A DNA stretch of 53,244 nucleotides from an uncultured Erysipelotrichales bacterium (lineage in GTDB: Bacteria; Bacillota_I; Bacilli_A; Erysipelotrichales; Coprobacillaceae): positions 1 through 53,244 of the forward strand of contig CAJTTM010000017.1 of assembly GCA_910579135.1 (NCBI GenBank), read 5' to 3'. The translations under genes and the position numbers were made by a program. Under the pieces are notes generated by a model. It was not told the origin of the DNA. It ran no database searches and saw only the letters and a list, made by a program, of their open reading frames with translations. Of this stretch, positions 41,864-50,429 are shown piece by piece; position 1 is the first letter of the stretch, and every line of letters begins with the position of its first letter.

Positions 41864-42841
41864 ATGAATGAAAATCGATTAGCGGAAAATCTAATGTACT
41901 ATCGCAAAAAGAAAGGACTGTCACAGGAAAAAATTGCGGAATATTTGGAGATCAGCCGTCAAGCCGTAACCAAATGGGAAAGTAATACTTCAAAACCAAA
42001 CTCTGACAATTTAATTAAATTAGCACAATTATTTGAAGTTGATATTGATACATTGCTAGGAAATGAGGATGGAGAAAAATCATCAAAACAAGAGGAAGTA
42101 TCAATAGGAAAAATGTCATGGATTTTTATAGGAATATCTGTTTTATGTATATTGACATATATCATTCACAGTGCATTAACGGACATTTTTAGTGTTGGGA
42201 TATTCATCTGTATGTTTATTCTATGTATACCCATACAACTGTTCCTGCACATCTATTTTTCCAATGCGATAAAAAATAATTCTTTTAATGGAATTACAGG
42301 ATTTGATGACAAGATAGAGTATAATATTTTTGAAGTGAAGAAACTGCTTGTACAGATTGATTTACATATTGGAATCATGTCTACTGTATATATTTTTCTG
42401 CTTTGTGTGATAAATGGGGTAAATTTGAAAATGCAATGGTTTAATAGCGTTCTGATTGTTGCATATATACTGAATTTTACCACAAGCATAGAAATGAGCA
42501 ACTACAAAATGATAGATAAAATCTATCGCAGAGAAGATGATAGGAAACGTGCCAAACGCAGTATTCCAGCAACTGCAATATTTTTCTTGATATTATGTGT
42601 AGGGATAGGAATGGCGGCTATTGTATTTGAAATAAAGGGAATTGAGAATAATACACTGCCTGCGATGAAAATATGTGGATTGCTACTTTTGGGTATAATA
42701 AGTGCAACCACTGGATTCTTATTTGAAAATAGCAAAATAAAAAAGTGGAATCCTGCAAATACAAACTATAGAACAAATAAAGTAAGTATAATCAGTTTAC
42801 TTATATGTGCGATAATGTATGGACTAATGTGTGTTGTATAA
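41864..42841 (+). CDS. XRE-family regulator with C-terminal membrane domain
   Basis: A 325-aa protein. Residues 1-70 are a Cro/CI HTH (RLAENLMYYRKKKGLSQEKIAEYLEISRQAVTKWE). After a polar linker there are about six to eight hydrophobic segments up to the C-terminus (WIFIGISVLCILTYI, IFICMFILCIPIQLFL, IFFLILCVGIGMAAIVFEI). An upstream in-frame ATG is disfavoured, because GGAGGT stands 7 nt before the one chosen. Its base composition is richer in GC than flanking genes, and it is the only intact gene in the mobile-element scar. Such membrane-tethered XRE proteins are common on Firmicute mobile elements; the ligand is unknown. Confidence 0.85.
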   Translation: MNENRLAENLMYYRKKKGLSQEKIAEYLEISRQAVTKWESNTSKPNSDNLIKLAQLFEVDIDTLLGNEDGEKSSKQEEVSIGKMSWIFIGISVLCILTYIIHSALTDIFSVGIFICMFILCIPIQLFLHIYFSNAIKNNSFNGITGFDDKIEYNIFEVKKLLVQIDLHIGIMSTVYIFLLCVINGVNLKMQWFNSVLIVAYILNFTTSIEMSNYKMIDKIYRREDDRKRAKRSIPATAIFFLILCVGIGMAAIVFEIKGIENNTLPAMKICGLLLLGIISATTGFLFENSKIKKWNPANTNYRTNKVSIISLLICAIMYGLMCVV

Positions 42842-42936
42842 AGATATGTGGAGCATTTTTCTGATTTATTTGTAAAAATTAAATAAATATGTCATGTTAG
42901 AAGAAAGTTAAAAAAATTGAATACAGTTTACCTTTG

Positions 42937-42976
42937 GGTAGCGATTATCTTAACAGACAATCCGCTACCTTTTTTA
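42937..42976 (+). terminator. intrinsic terminator within the mobile-element region
   Basis: GGTAGCG(A)TT paired with AA(T)CCGCTACC around a loop, then seven T, about 100 bp after the XRE membrane gene. The GC content of the stem is higher than that of the host-like terminators. Confidence 0.75.
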
Positions 42977-43022
42977 TTTTCAGAAACTATTAACATAGCA
43001 CAGAAAGAATGAGGTATCAGAA

Positions 43023-43260
43023 ATGATTGAGAACAAACAGGAAATCAGCAAGGACTTAGAAAAAGCAAAACGAAAAGAAACGCAAAGCCAAAAAACACCA
43101 CACGTACATCATGGGCGGTATTATCGTGAAGTATTTTCCCAAATGTTACCGCTATGATGAAGGCGAGTTAAACCGCATCTTGTTAGTTGACTTTCAGATA
43201 AGGGAGTGTCAGCAGATTATATCTAAATTCAAAGCAGAAAACCGAGGTAATCAGCTATAA
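43023..43260 (+). pseudogene. frameshifted small mobile-element gene
   Basis: It starts ATG with MIENKQEISKDLEKAKRKE. After a shift of one base within the A-rich 43065-43085 stretch the frame continues KKHHTYIMGGIIVKYFPKC, YRYDEGELNRILL and ECQQIISKFKAENRG to a TAA. The two halves look like one protein of about 78 aa of a type found in conjugative or mobilisable elements. The net length is not a multiple of three, so it is broken. Confidence 0.55.
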
Positions 43261-43322
43261 CAAGAAGAACCAATAGAAAAGGTTGCTACCAGAAATATGT
43301 TTTATGGTGAAAAAGAAAAACA

Positions 43323-43409
43323 CTGCTGGATGAAGAAATAGTTAATGATATAGCCTTTTTTACAGAGATATATGAATTTTCTGAAGAGTTTAATAATAGA
43401 TTTCAATAA
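43323..43409 (+). pseudogene. 3' end fragment of an unidentified gene
   Basis: A frame without a start, LLDEEIVNDIAFFTEIYEF then SEEFNNRFQ and TAA. The upstream frame is closed by TGA. It is followed closely by a terminator, as a gene end would be. Confidence 0.35.
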
Positions 43410-43414
43410 ATAGA

Positions 43415-43449
43415 AGGAGAATTATCATTTGATAAGTTCTCCTCTTTTT
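43415..43449 (+). terminator. intrinsic terminator at the right edge of the mobile-element region
   Basis: AGGAGAA-TTATCA-TT-TGATAA-G-TTCTCCT followed by CTTTTTATT. It points rightward, and its end is directly next to the convergent DraG-like gene. Confidence 0.78.
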
Positions 43450-43450
43450 A

Positions 43451-44467
43451 TTATTCTAAAATCATATCAATATACTCTTCAATAAGTTTATCGATGTTAT
43501 ATTCCTTATTAACCCCTATTATTCTTTCTATATGTCTTTTTTCAATAACATTAACACCATGAAAACCACCTAAAATAGCACCAACCATAGAAGCTATTGT
43601 ATCAGTATCTCCTCCTGCATGAATTGCACAATACAGAGCATCATTAAGATTACCATTTGTTGCATAAATAATCGCAAATACTGTTGGAATAGATTGGTTG
43701 ACTTGCATTCCTGTTCCTATTTCTTCATATAATATACGAATAACATCATCTAGGCTTGTCGCTTTTTTTACTAAATCTACTGCTTGTCTTATAGAATATT
43801 CTACATAAGGTCCAAAGGAAGAAAATCCTTCTTTATCAAGCTGTAATCTTGCTATATGTGCTCCTTTTATAGCACTAGATATTATACTTTCAATAGTTGC
43901 ATTTTCTTTTAGAGCAACACATATAGCAACTGTTATAGCAGCCGCTCCTGATACTGCTGAACTATTATAATGTGTTGGATAACATAAATCTAATGTATAT
44001 TGAATAGCTTTCTTTTCATCATCTTTAGCAAGTAAAGCAATAGGTGATACTTTCATTGCTCCTCCATTTGTATCTTTTCCTATAAAATGTTTTTCTCGTT
44101 CTATTTCATTAATAACAATTCCTTTACGAAGGTTCTTGATAGCTTCTCTTGTTGTACGTCCAGTATATTTTTCAAAAACTTCTTTATCTTTTGACCATTC
44201 TAGTATAGCTTCAATCGCAATATTTCTATTAAAATGTCCATTATGTTTTAAAATAGTTTGCATAATATAGCAAGATGAACCAAAATCGTCTGTAATATGT
44301 CCTAGTTTTATCCCTTTAGTAATAAAACTAATAGATTCAGTATAATCTTTAACTCCATTAGGAAAATGTTTTTTAATATCATCATGATGACAATATTCTA
44401 CAATTGCTCCAAAGGAATCACCATATGCTGCTCCATATAAAGCTCCTAACATCTTATCTCTATTCAT
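43451..44467 (-). CDS. ADP-ribosylglycohydrolase family protein (DraG-like)
   Basis: A 338-aa enzyme of the DraG/ARH family, which removes ADP-ribose from proteins or small molecules using a dinuclear metal site. Motifs are GALYGAAYGDSFGAIVE at the N-terminus, GHITDDFGSS (metal Asp pair, though the usual TDDT is DDFG), and the C-terminal AIHAGGDTDTIASMVGAILGG with the second Asp pair. GGTGGTG is upstream of the ATG. No ADP-ribosyltransferase is nearby. The partner substrate is unknown. Confidence 0.92.
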   Translation of the reverse strand: MNRDKMLGALYGAAYGDSFGAIVEYCHHDDIKKHFPNGVKDYTESISFITKGIKLGHITDDFGSSCYIMQTILKHNGHFNRNIAIEAILEWSKDKEVFEKYTGRTTREAIKNLRKGIVINEIEREKHFIGKDTNGGAMKVSPIALLAKDDEKKAIQYTLDLCYPTHYNSSAVSGAAAITVAICVALKENATIESIISSAIKGAHIARLQLDKEGFSSFGPYVEYSIRQAVDLVKKATSLDDVIRILYEEIGTGMQVNQSIPTVFAIIYATNGNLNDALYCAIHAGGDTDTIASMVGAILGGFHGVNVIEKRHIERIIGVNKEYNIDKLIEEYIDMILE

Positions 44468-44506
44468 ATTTACACCACCCTTTCATTATTTTACTATATA
44501 TTAAAT

Positions 44507-44536
44507 CACAAAAAAAGAGTGTTATTTCAACACTCT
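44507..44536 (-). terminator. intrinsic terminator of the serC-serA operon
   Basis: Nine-bp arms AAGAGTGTT/AACACTCTT with a 5-nt loop overlap the serA stop, and are followed by seven T on the minus strand. Confidence 0.88.
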
Positions 44537-45676
44537 TACATTAATAACTTGATCCATACCTTCAATTTCTTTTTCAATAGATTCTACTAAATCATCATTT
44601 GTATCAATTAAAGTATAAGCATAATCACCTTTTGCTTTGTTAACCATGTTTTCAATATTTAAATTTTCTTCTGCAAGCATTGTTGCAAATCTTGCTAGCA
44701 TATTTGGAACATTCTTATGAATGATACAAATACGATATTTAGATTTTCTAGGTTCACTTACAGCTGGGAAATTCACTGAATTCACAATATTACCATTTTC
44801 AATATAATCTTTAACTTGTTTAACTGCCATTTTTGCACAGTTATCTTCTGATTCTGGAGTAGAAGCTCCTAAATGTGGGAAAACAATAATATTTCTCTTA
44901 TTCAATAAAACCTCATCAGCAAAATCAGTTACATATTTACTTACCTTACCACTAGCAACTGCTTCAACAATATCTTCACTAACAACTAAATCACCTCTAG
45001 CAAAGTTTAAGATAACAACTCCATCTTTCATAGAAGCAATTGTTTCCTTATTAATAATTCCTTTTGTTTCTTTATTACTTGGTGCATGTAAAGTAATATA
45101 ATCACTTTGAGAGAATAAGTTATCAATTGTTTGAGCATTATTAACCCATTTACTCATACCCCAAGCTGCACTAACAGACATATATGGATCATATCCATAA
45201 ACTTCCATACCTAATTTAGTAGCAGCATTAGCAACATTGACACCAATAGCTCCTAAACCAAATACTCCTAATTTCTTACCATCAATTTCTGGTCCAACAA
45301 ACTGATTCTTTCCTTTTTCTGCAATTTTAGCAACATCACCAGTTTGTTCATTGATCCATTCATATCCCTCTAATAATTTTCTACTAGACAAGAACAATGC
45401 ACATAAAGTTAATTCCTTAACTGCATTTGCATTTGCTCCTGGTGTATTGAAAACAACAATTCCCTTTTCACTCGCTTTATCTAAAGGAATATTATTAACA
45501 CCTGCACCAGCTCTAGCAATAGCCTTTAAATTATCACCAAAAGGATATTCGTGCATTGGTGCAGAACGAACTAAAACAACATCTTCATTTTCTGCATCCA
45601 TATCAATATTATATTGATCATTAAAATATTTTAATCCCTCTTCAGAAATCTTATTTAATAATTTTACTTTATACAT
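44522..45676 (-). CDS. serA: D-3-phosphoglycerate dehydrogenase
   Basis: NAD+-dependent first enzyme of serine synthesis, 384 aa. It is the short form with a single C-terminal ACT domain (KYRICIIHKNVPNMLARFATM, residues about 310-384). The NAD-binding GLGAIGVNVANAATKLGMEVYG is split around residue 145, and the catalytic Arg, Glu and His are in NFARGDLV, ADEVL and FPHLGASTPES. It follows serC by 8 bp. ACT-based feedback by serine is usual for the family. Confidence 0.96.
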   Translation of the reverse strand: MYKVKLLNKISEEGLKYFNDQYNIDMDAENEDVVLVRSAPMHEYPFGDNLKAIARAGAGVNNIPLDKASEKGIVVFNTPGANANAVKELTLCALFLSSRKLLEGYEWINEQTGDVAKIAEKGKNQFVGPEIDGKKLGVFGLGAIGVNVANAATKLGMEVYGYDPYMSVSAAWGMSKWVNNAQTIDNLFSQSDYITLHAPSNKETKGIINKETIASMKDGVVILNFARGDLVVSEDIVEAVASGKVSKYVTDFADEVLLNKRNIIVFPHLGASTPESEDNCAKMAVKQVKDYIENGNIVNSVNFPAVSEPRKSKYRICIIHKNVPNMLARFATMLAEENLNIENMVNKAKGDYAYTLIDTNDDLVESIEKEIEGMDQVINVRVLK

Positions 45677-45684
45677 AATCTCAC

Positions 45685-46773
45685 CTATTTATTTTCCTCT
45701 TCAAATTTTTTCATAAAATCAAGTAACTTTTCTACACCCTCAACAGGCATTGCATTATAAATAGAAGCTCTAATACCTCCAACTAGACGATGACCTTTCA
45801 AGTTTGTCATTCCTGCTTCAATACTTTCTTTTACAAATTTAGCATCTAACTCTTTAGATGGTGTTGTAAAAGTGACATTCATTCTTGATCTATTAGCCTT
45901 GTCAGCTGCAGCTTTATAAAAATCACTGCTATCTAAATAATCATATAACATTTGAGATTTCTTAATACTACGTTCATACATAGCTTCAACTCCACCATTT
46001 TGATCAACCCATTCTAATACTAAACCACACATATAAATAGCATATGCACTTGGTGTATTATACATTGAATCTTTTTTGATCATTAATGAATAGTCCATTA
46101 ATACTGGTGCATTTGCTGGAACATCATTTAATAAATCCTTACGAACGATTGCAATACCTAAACCTGCAATTCCCATATTCTTTTGTGCTCCAGCATAAAT
46201 CATTCCGTATTTAGATACATCAACTTTTTGAGATAAGATATTAGATGACATATCTGCAATAACTGGGCAGCCATTTTTTGTAACTGGGTCATATTTATAT
46301 TCAGTACCAAAGATAGTGTTATTTGCACAAATGTGTAAATAATCAGCATCTTCACTCAAATTTAATTCATCTTGAGTTGGAATATGAGCATAATTATCTT
46401 CTTTACCATCATAAGCAACATGAATATCTCCAAACTTAGTTGCTTCTTTATAAGCAAGATTTGAGAAGTTTCCTGTTACTGCATAATCTGCTTTTCCAGT
46501 TTTTAAGAAATTTAATGGTATCATAGAGAATTGTTGAGTAGCTCCTCCATGTAAAAATACGATTTCATAATTATCAGGCACATTCATGACTTTTTTTAAT
46601 AAGGCCTTTGTATTATTAAAAATATCTAAATAGGATGACGATCTATGACTCATCTCCATTACAGACATTCCTGAATTTTCATAGTTCAACATTTGTTCAG
46701 CCGCTTTTTTTAGCACTGGCTCAGGCAACATTGATGGACCTGCTGAAAAGTTATAAACTCTTTCTTTTGTCAT
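45685..46773 (-). CDS. serC: phosphoserine aminotransferase
   Basis: PLP-dependent aminotransferase that converts 3-phosphohydroxypyruvate to phosphoserine, 362 aa. It starts MTKERVYNFSAGPSMLP, and the PLP-Lys is in IYAGAQKNMGIAG. HLVGGIRASIYNAMP-type ending (HRLVGGIRASIYNAMP) is diagnostic. A frame extends 29 codons upstream, but it reads through the promoter, and GGGGG lies 8 nt before this ATG. It is first in the serC-serA operon. A phosphoserine phosphatase is not in the window. Confidence 0.96.
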   Translation of the reverse strand: MTKERVYNFSAGPSMLPEPVLKKAAEQMLNYENSGMSVMEMSHRSSSYLDIFNNTKALLKKVMNVPDNYEIVFLHGGATQQFSMIPLNFLKTGKADYAVTGNFSNLAYKEATKFGDIHVAYDGKEDNYAHIPTQDELNLSEDADYLHICANNTIFGTEYKYDPVTKNGCPVIADMSSNILSQKVDVSKYGMIYAGAQKNMGIAGLGIAIVRKDLLNDVPANAPVLMDYSLMIKKDSMYNTPSAYAIYMCGLVLEWVDQNGGVEAMYERSIKKSQMLYDYLDSSDFYKAAADKANRSRMNVTFTTPSKELDAKFVKESIEAGMTNLKGHRLVGGIRASIYNAMPVEGVEKLLDFMKKFEEENK

Positions 46774-46809
46774 ATTGACATCCCCCTTATTTTTATATTG
46801 TATGTTCCT

Positions 46810-46838
46810 ATTATAGAGAATGTTTATATTATTGTCCA
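46810..46838 (-). promoter_or_regulatory. promoter of serC-serA
   Basis: On the minus strand TGGACA (46838-46833), a 17-bp spacer and a perfect TATAAT (46815-46810), about 37 bp before the serC ATG. Confidence 0.75.
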
Positions 46839-46844
46839 ATGATT

Positions 46845-46862
46845 TTGTAATTTTTTTCACAA
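46845..46862. promoter_or_regulatory. Rex-like palindrome upstream of the serC promoter
   Basis: TTGTGAA-N4-ATTACAA on the minus strand, 12 of 14 positions matching the redox-sensor consensus TTGTGAA-N4-TTCACAA. It lies 6 bp upstream of the -35. Confidence 0.35.
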
Positions 46863-46907
46863 TTTGTATGATTTATTCTAAAATATAGAAATTTTTTTAT
46901 AAAATAC

Positions 46908-46936
46908 ACAAAAAAAGAATCTATTTCTAGATTCTT
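46908..46936 (-). terminator. intrinsic terminator of the ROK glucokinase-like gene
   Basis: Nine-bp arms AAGAATCTA/TAGATTCTT, a 4-nt loop and seven T on the minus strand. The stem overlaps the stop codon of the ROK gene. Confidence 0.88.
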
Positions 46937-47804
46937 ATAAAAGTGCAGCTCCAATTAATCCAGCATCATCTGAAAATTTCGCAAGCTTATATTTTAAATA
47001 TTCAGGTTTAATATAATATTTTTTTGCTTTCTCAAATACTAATTCTACAAAATCAGGGTTAAAGTTTGCGATACTTCCTCCAACCACATAAATTTCTGGA
47101 TCAATAACACATCCAACATTCGCAATTCCTTTAGCTGCAACATCTGCAGTTTTTTCAATTAAAGTAATCGCTTTTTCATCACCTTCATGATACAAATCAA
47201 AAATTTCTTTAGCACTTAATGGTTTCCCAAAAATTTCCTCGGCAATAATACTTAAACCATAACCACCACATTGTTCATTTAAACTTCCAGCATTTGTTCC
47301 TTTATGATGATGAGGATCTTCATTAACAATCATGTTATAAATTTCACCCGCACAAGTACTAACTCCATTAATTAATTCATTTCTAAATACATAAGCTCCT
47401 CCAAAACCTGTAGACATTGTAATATAATATACCGATTCATGTCCTTGTCCAGATCCTAAAATAGCCTCTCCAAGTCCAGCTACGTTCGCATCATTACTCA
47501 TCTTTGTAGGTATTCCTGTTTCTTTTATAAAATGTTCAACAATAGGAAAATTATCCCAACCTTGTAAATTAGGTGGATTTAAAATAACTCCTGTATGAGC
47601 ATCTAATGGTCCAGGACATCCTATCCCAATACTTTCAATCTCACCATTAAAGTTTTTAATAAAACTAATCATTGCTTTTAAGTTTTCTTCTGCATTTTTT
47701 GTTTTGTCATTAGGAGTTTTAAAATGATCTACCATATTCATTCTCTCATCAAAAATAGCACATCTTAAATTTGTTCCTCCAATATCAATCCCAACTTTAT
47801 ACAT
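46935..47804 (-). CDS. ROK-family glucokinase-like protein
   Basis: A 289-aa ROK sugar kinase without an HTH. ATP site GIDIGGTNLRCAIFDE at residues 4-19, catalytic Asp in KMSNDANVAGLGEA, and MSTGFGGAYVF. The zinc-motif region reads NEQCGGYGL, a partial version of CGxxGC. The ending DDAGLIGAALL is typical of glucokinases. It is the second ROK kinase in the window. GAGGTTG is the RBS. Substrate assignment beyond hexose is not possible from sequence. Confidence 0.92.
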   Translation of the reverse strand: MYKVGIDIGGTNLRCAIFDERMNMVDHFKTPNDKTKNAEENLKAMISFIKNFNGEIESIGIGCPGPLDAHTGVILNPPNLQGWDNFPIVEHFIKETGIPTKMSNDANVAGLGEAILGSGQGHESVYYITMSTGFGGAYVFRNELINGVSTCAGEIYNMIVNEDPHHHKGTNAGSLNEQCGGYGLSIIAEEIFGKPLSAKEIFDLYHEGDEKAITLIEKTADVAAKGIANVGCVIDPEIYVVGGSIANFNPDFVELVFEKAKKYYIKPEYLKYKLAKFSDDAGLIGAALL

Positions 47805-47875
47805 TCTATCAACCTCTTTTCCTTAAATATAATTATAAATAAAGATTTTTCATATGTCTAATGTTTTTAATATAA

Positions 47876-48781
47876 TCAATACTCTTCTATATCCTTTTTA
47901 AATTCTGTATCTATACAATATTGTATAACTGATTTCATTTCTAAAGAAAGCCACTTATTTCGATGATATAAAAGCTGTTTCCACACCTCTATATCAAAAT
48001 CAATAACATCTAAATATACCATCTTCCCTTCTAATACATCATTATCTGTAACATAATCTGGCAAAAAAGATACCCCTATTCCTTGTTTTACAAGAGAACA
48101 TATTAAACTTGTATTCCCTATCTCTAATATAGGTTCTATTTCTAATGATAATTCTGCAAGCTTTTCATCTAATATTCTCCGATAGCTCATACCCTTTTCA
48201 GTAAGAATAAAAGGATATTGTAATATATCTTTAATTGTAATATTTTTCATATTAGCAAGTGGAGAATCAGCTTGAACAACAAAATGAACTTTTACTTTTT
48301 CTTCTTTAGCAATAATATATTCTGTATTATAGATATGACTATCCAATGTTAAGATGATATCTACTTCATTATGATTAATGAATCGAAACATTTCTTCTGT
48401 TCCAGAAGCATTTATCTTTAATGTTATTTCAGGATATTGTTGTCTAAAATTATCAAATCTCTTTTCAAGTAATGAGTGACATAAAGAATCAGCCATTGCT
48501 AAACGAATATGCCCATAAATGGAATGAGTATCTTGTATAGAACTTTTTAATTCTTTTGTAAGCTTTATCATTTCATGTGCATAACTAAGAACCTCTTTGC
48601 CCTTATCTGTTAATGCTATAGTATGATTAATTCTTTCAAATAGTTGACAATTTAACTCGTTTTCTAATTGTTTAATTTGAAAAGATATTGTTGATTGTGA
48701 ATAACCTAAAACTTCAGCAGTCTTAGTAAAACTATTAAGTTCAGCAACGTGTATAAATGTTTTTAAGTTTTTTATATCCAT
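47876..48781 (-). CDS. LysR-family transcriptional regulator
   Basis: A 301-aa regulator. HTH at residues 1-60 (LKTFIHVAELNSFTKTAEVLG, YSQSTISFQIKQLENELNCQ). The effector domain shows IYGHIRLAMADSLCHSLL and CSLVKQGIGVSFLPDYV. It is of the CysL/CbbR-like class. It is divergent from the AGCS symporter gene across 113 bp, so it probably controls amino-acid uptake through that gene. GGAGAAATAAA precedes the ATG. Confidence 0.93.
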   Translation of the reverse strand: MDIKNLKTFIHVAELNSFTKTAEVLGYSQSTISFQIKQLENELNCQLFERINHTIALTDKGKEVLSYAHEMIKLTKELKSSIQDTHSIYGHIRLAMADSLCHSLLEKRFDNFRQQYPEITLKINASGTEEMFRFINHNEVDIILTLDSHIYNTEYIIAKEEKVKVHFVVQADSPLANMKNITIKDILQYPFILTEKGMSYRRILDEKLAELSLEIEPILEIGNTSLICSLVKQGIGVSFLPDYVTDNDVLEGKMVYLDVIDFDIEVWKQLLYHRNKWLSLEMKSVIQYCIDTEFKKDIEEY

Positions 48782-48829
48782 TTTATTTCTCCATCTAATT
48801 TTTCGATTGTATTTATTGTTATTATCAAT

Positions 48830-48858
48830 TTTACGAATGCTTTATTCTAATATATACT
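48830..48858 (+). promoter_or_regulatory. promoter of the AGCS symporter gene
   Basis: TTTACG, a 17-bp spacer and TATACT. TTCG (about 48802) and CGAA (48834-48837) flank an AT-rich core and might be part of the LysR site. Confidence 0.6.
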
Positions 48859-48894
48859 ATATATGAAGAAAATACAAATAAAGAGGGCAAAAAA

Positions 48895-50274
48895 ATGATA
48901 CAAGATATTATTCAATACATATACCAATTATTATGGGGTGATTTAATAACTATTCCATTACCTAAAGGAAGTTCAATAGGATTATCTTTACTTGTTCTTA
49001 TTCTTATTCCCTTAGGAATATTTTTTACAATAAAAACACGTTTTTTACCATTTCGTCTTTTTCCTGAAATGTTAAAAGTAGCAATCGAAAAAAGAAATAT
49101 TACTCAAAAAAATTCTATTTCTGGTATTCAGGCTTTAATTATTTCTACAGCAACAAGAGTTGGTATGGGAAATCTTGTAGGTGTGGTAGCAGCTATTTCT
49201 GCAGGTGGTGCTGGCGCTGTTTTTTGGATGTGGATTACAGCATTGCTTGGATCTTCTACAGCATTTATAGAAGCGACATTAGCTCAACTTTACAAAGAAA
49301 AAGATCCTCTATATGGTGGATTTAGAGGGGGTCCAGCTTATTATATTCATCATTTTTTTGCTTCTAAAAAGAAGAAAAAATACTCTATTATAGCATTATT
49401 GTTTGCGATTTCTGGCCTAATTTGTTGGTGTGGAATAAGTCAAGTTATTGGAAATTCTGTTTCTTCTGCATTTGAAAATGCTTTTCAAATTCCTCCAGTT
49501 TATACAACAATTGTTTTAGTTTTTGTAGCCGCTATTATTGTATTGCGTAAAAATGCTACTGTAAAAGTTTTAGATATTATTGTTCCTATTATGGCTTGTT
49601 TTTATTTCTTAATAACATTATTCATTATTATCACAAATATCACTCAAATTCCTTCTGTTTTTCAACAGATATTTGAAGAAGCTTTTGGCTTAAAGCAAGT
49701 TGCTGCTGGAGGATTTGGTGCAGTTTTAATGAATGGAGTAAAACGTGGTTTATTTTCTAATGAAGCTGGTTCTGGTTCTGCTCCTTGTGCTGCAGCTGCT
49801 GCTGATATGAATCACCCTGTAAAGGTTGGTCTTTTACAATCTTTTGGAGTTTTTATAGATACAATACTTATCTGTAGTTGTTCTGCTATGATTATGCTTT
49901 TAACACCTAGTCACCTTACTCAAGGATTAGAAGGGATGAATCTACTACAAACTGCTATGCATTATCATATGGGAGACTTTGGTGTCATATTGATTGCTGT
50001 TATTCTTTGGTTGTTTAGTTTTTCTACTTTTATTGGTATTCTTTTTTATGCAAGATCTAATATAGCCTATATCTTTAATGATAATTGGTTATCTCAAACT
50101 CTCTATAAAATTTTAGCATTAATTATGTTATTTATTGGTGGACTTGCCACATATACATTTGTATGGGATTTAGGTGATATTGGTGTAGGACTTATGACAA
50201 TTTTTAATATGATTGTTCTTGTTCCTATGTCAAAAGAAGTTATTCAATCTTTACATGACTATGAACATAAATAA
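48895..50274 (+). CDS. sodium:alanine/glycine symporter (AGCS family)
   Basis: A 459-aa integral membrane transporter with about ten membrane segments. Family signatures are GVVAAISAGGAGAVFWMWI, GSSTAFIEATLAQLYKEKD, YGGFRGGPAYYIHH, and NGVKRGLFSNEAGSGSAPC. AGCS proteins take up alanine or glycine with Na+. It is controlled, by inference, from the divergent LysR gene. The RBS is AGAGGGC. A terminator lies 60 bp downstream. Confidence 0.96.
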   Translation: MIQDIIQYIYQLLWGDLITIPLPKGSSIGLSLLVLILIPLGIFFTIKTRFLPFRLFPEMLKVAIEKRNITQKNSISGIQALIISTATRVGMGNLVGVVAAISAGGAGAVFWMWITALLGSSTAFIEATLAQLYKEKDPLYGGFRGGPAYYIHHFFASKKKKKYSIIALLFAISGLICWCGISQVIGNSVSSAFENAFQIPPVYTTIVLVFVAAIIVLRKNATVKVLDIIVPIMACFYFLITLFIIITNITQIPSVFQQIFEEAFGLKQVAAGGFGAVLMNGVKRGLFSNEAGSGSAPCAAAAADMNHPVKVGLLQSFGVFIDTILICSCSAMIMLLTPSHLTQGLEGMNLLQTAMHYHMGDFGVILIAVILWLFSFSTFIGILFYARSNIAYIFNDNWLSQTLYKILALIMLFIGGLATYTFVWDLGDIGVGLMTIFNMIVLVPMSKEVIQSLHDYEHK

Positions 50275-50332
50275 GAATTTAACTTATATGTAAACTTTTG
50301 AAATTGATTTTTCATTTATATCCCTTAACACT

Positions 50333-50356
50333 AGCAGCATTATTGCTGTTTTTTTT
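50333..50356 (+). terminator. intrinsic terminator of the symporter gene
   Basis: AGCAGC-ATTATT-GCTGTT (one G-U pair) ending in eight T. Confidence 0.75.
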
Positions 50357-50374
50357 AAAAGTTTACATAGTTAT

Positions 50375-50403
50375 TTGAACTTATATATAGTTTCATGTAT
50401 AAT
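50375..50403 (+). promoter_or_regulatory. promoter of tgt-queA-queH
   Basis: TTGAAC, a 17-bp spacer and perfect TATAAT, 27 bp before the tgt ATG. Confidence 0.8.
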
Positions 50404-50429
50404 GTACTGTGCTAAAAAGAGGTGAAAAA

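Noticed and set aside
41959..42735. Three antisense frames inside the XRE membrane gene
   Set aside because: Shadow frames of a gene with clear HTH and membrane segments.
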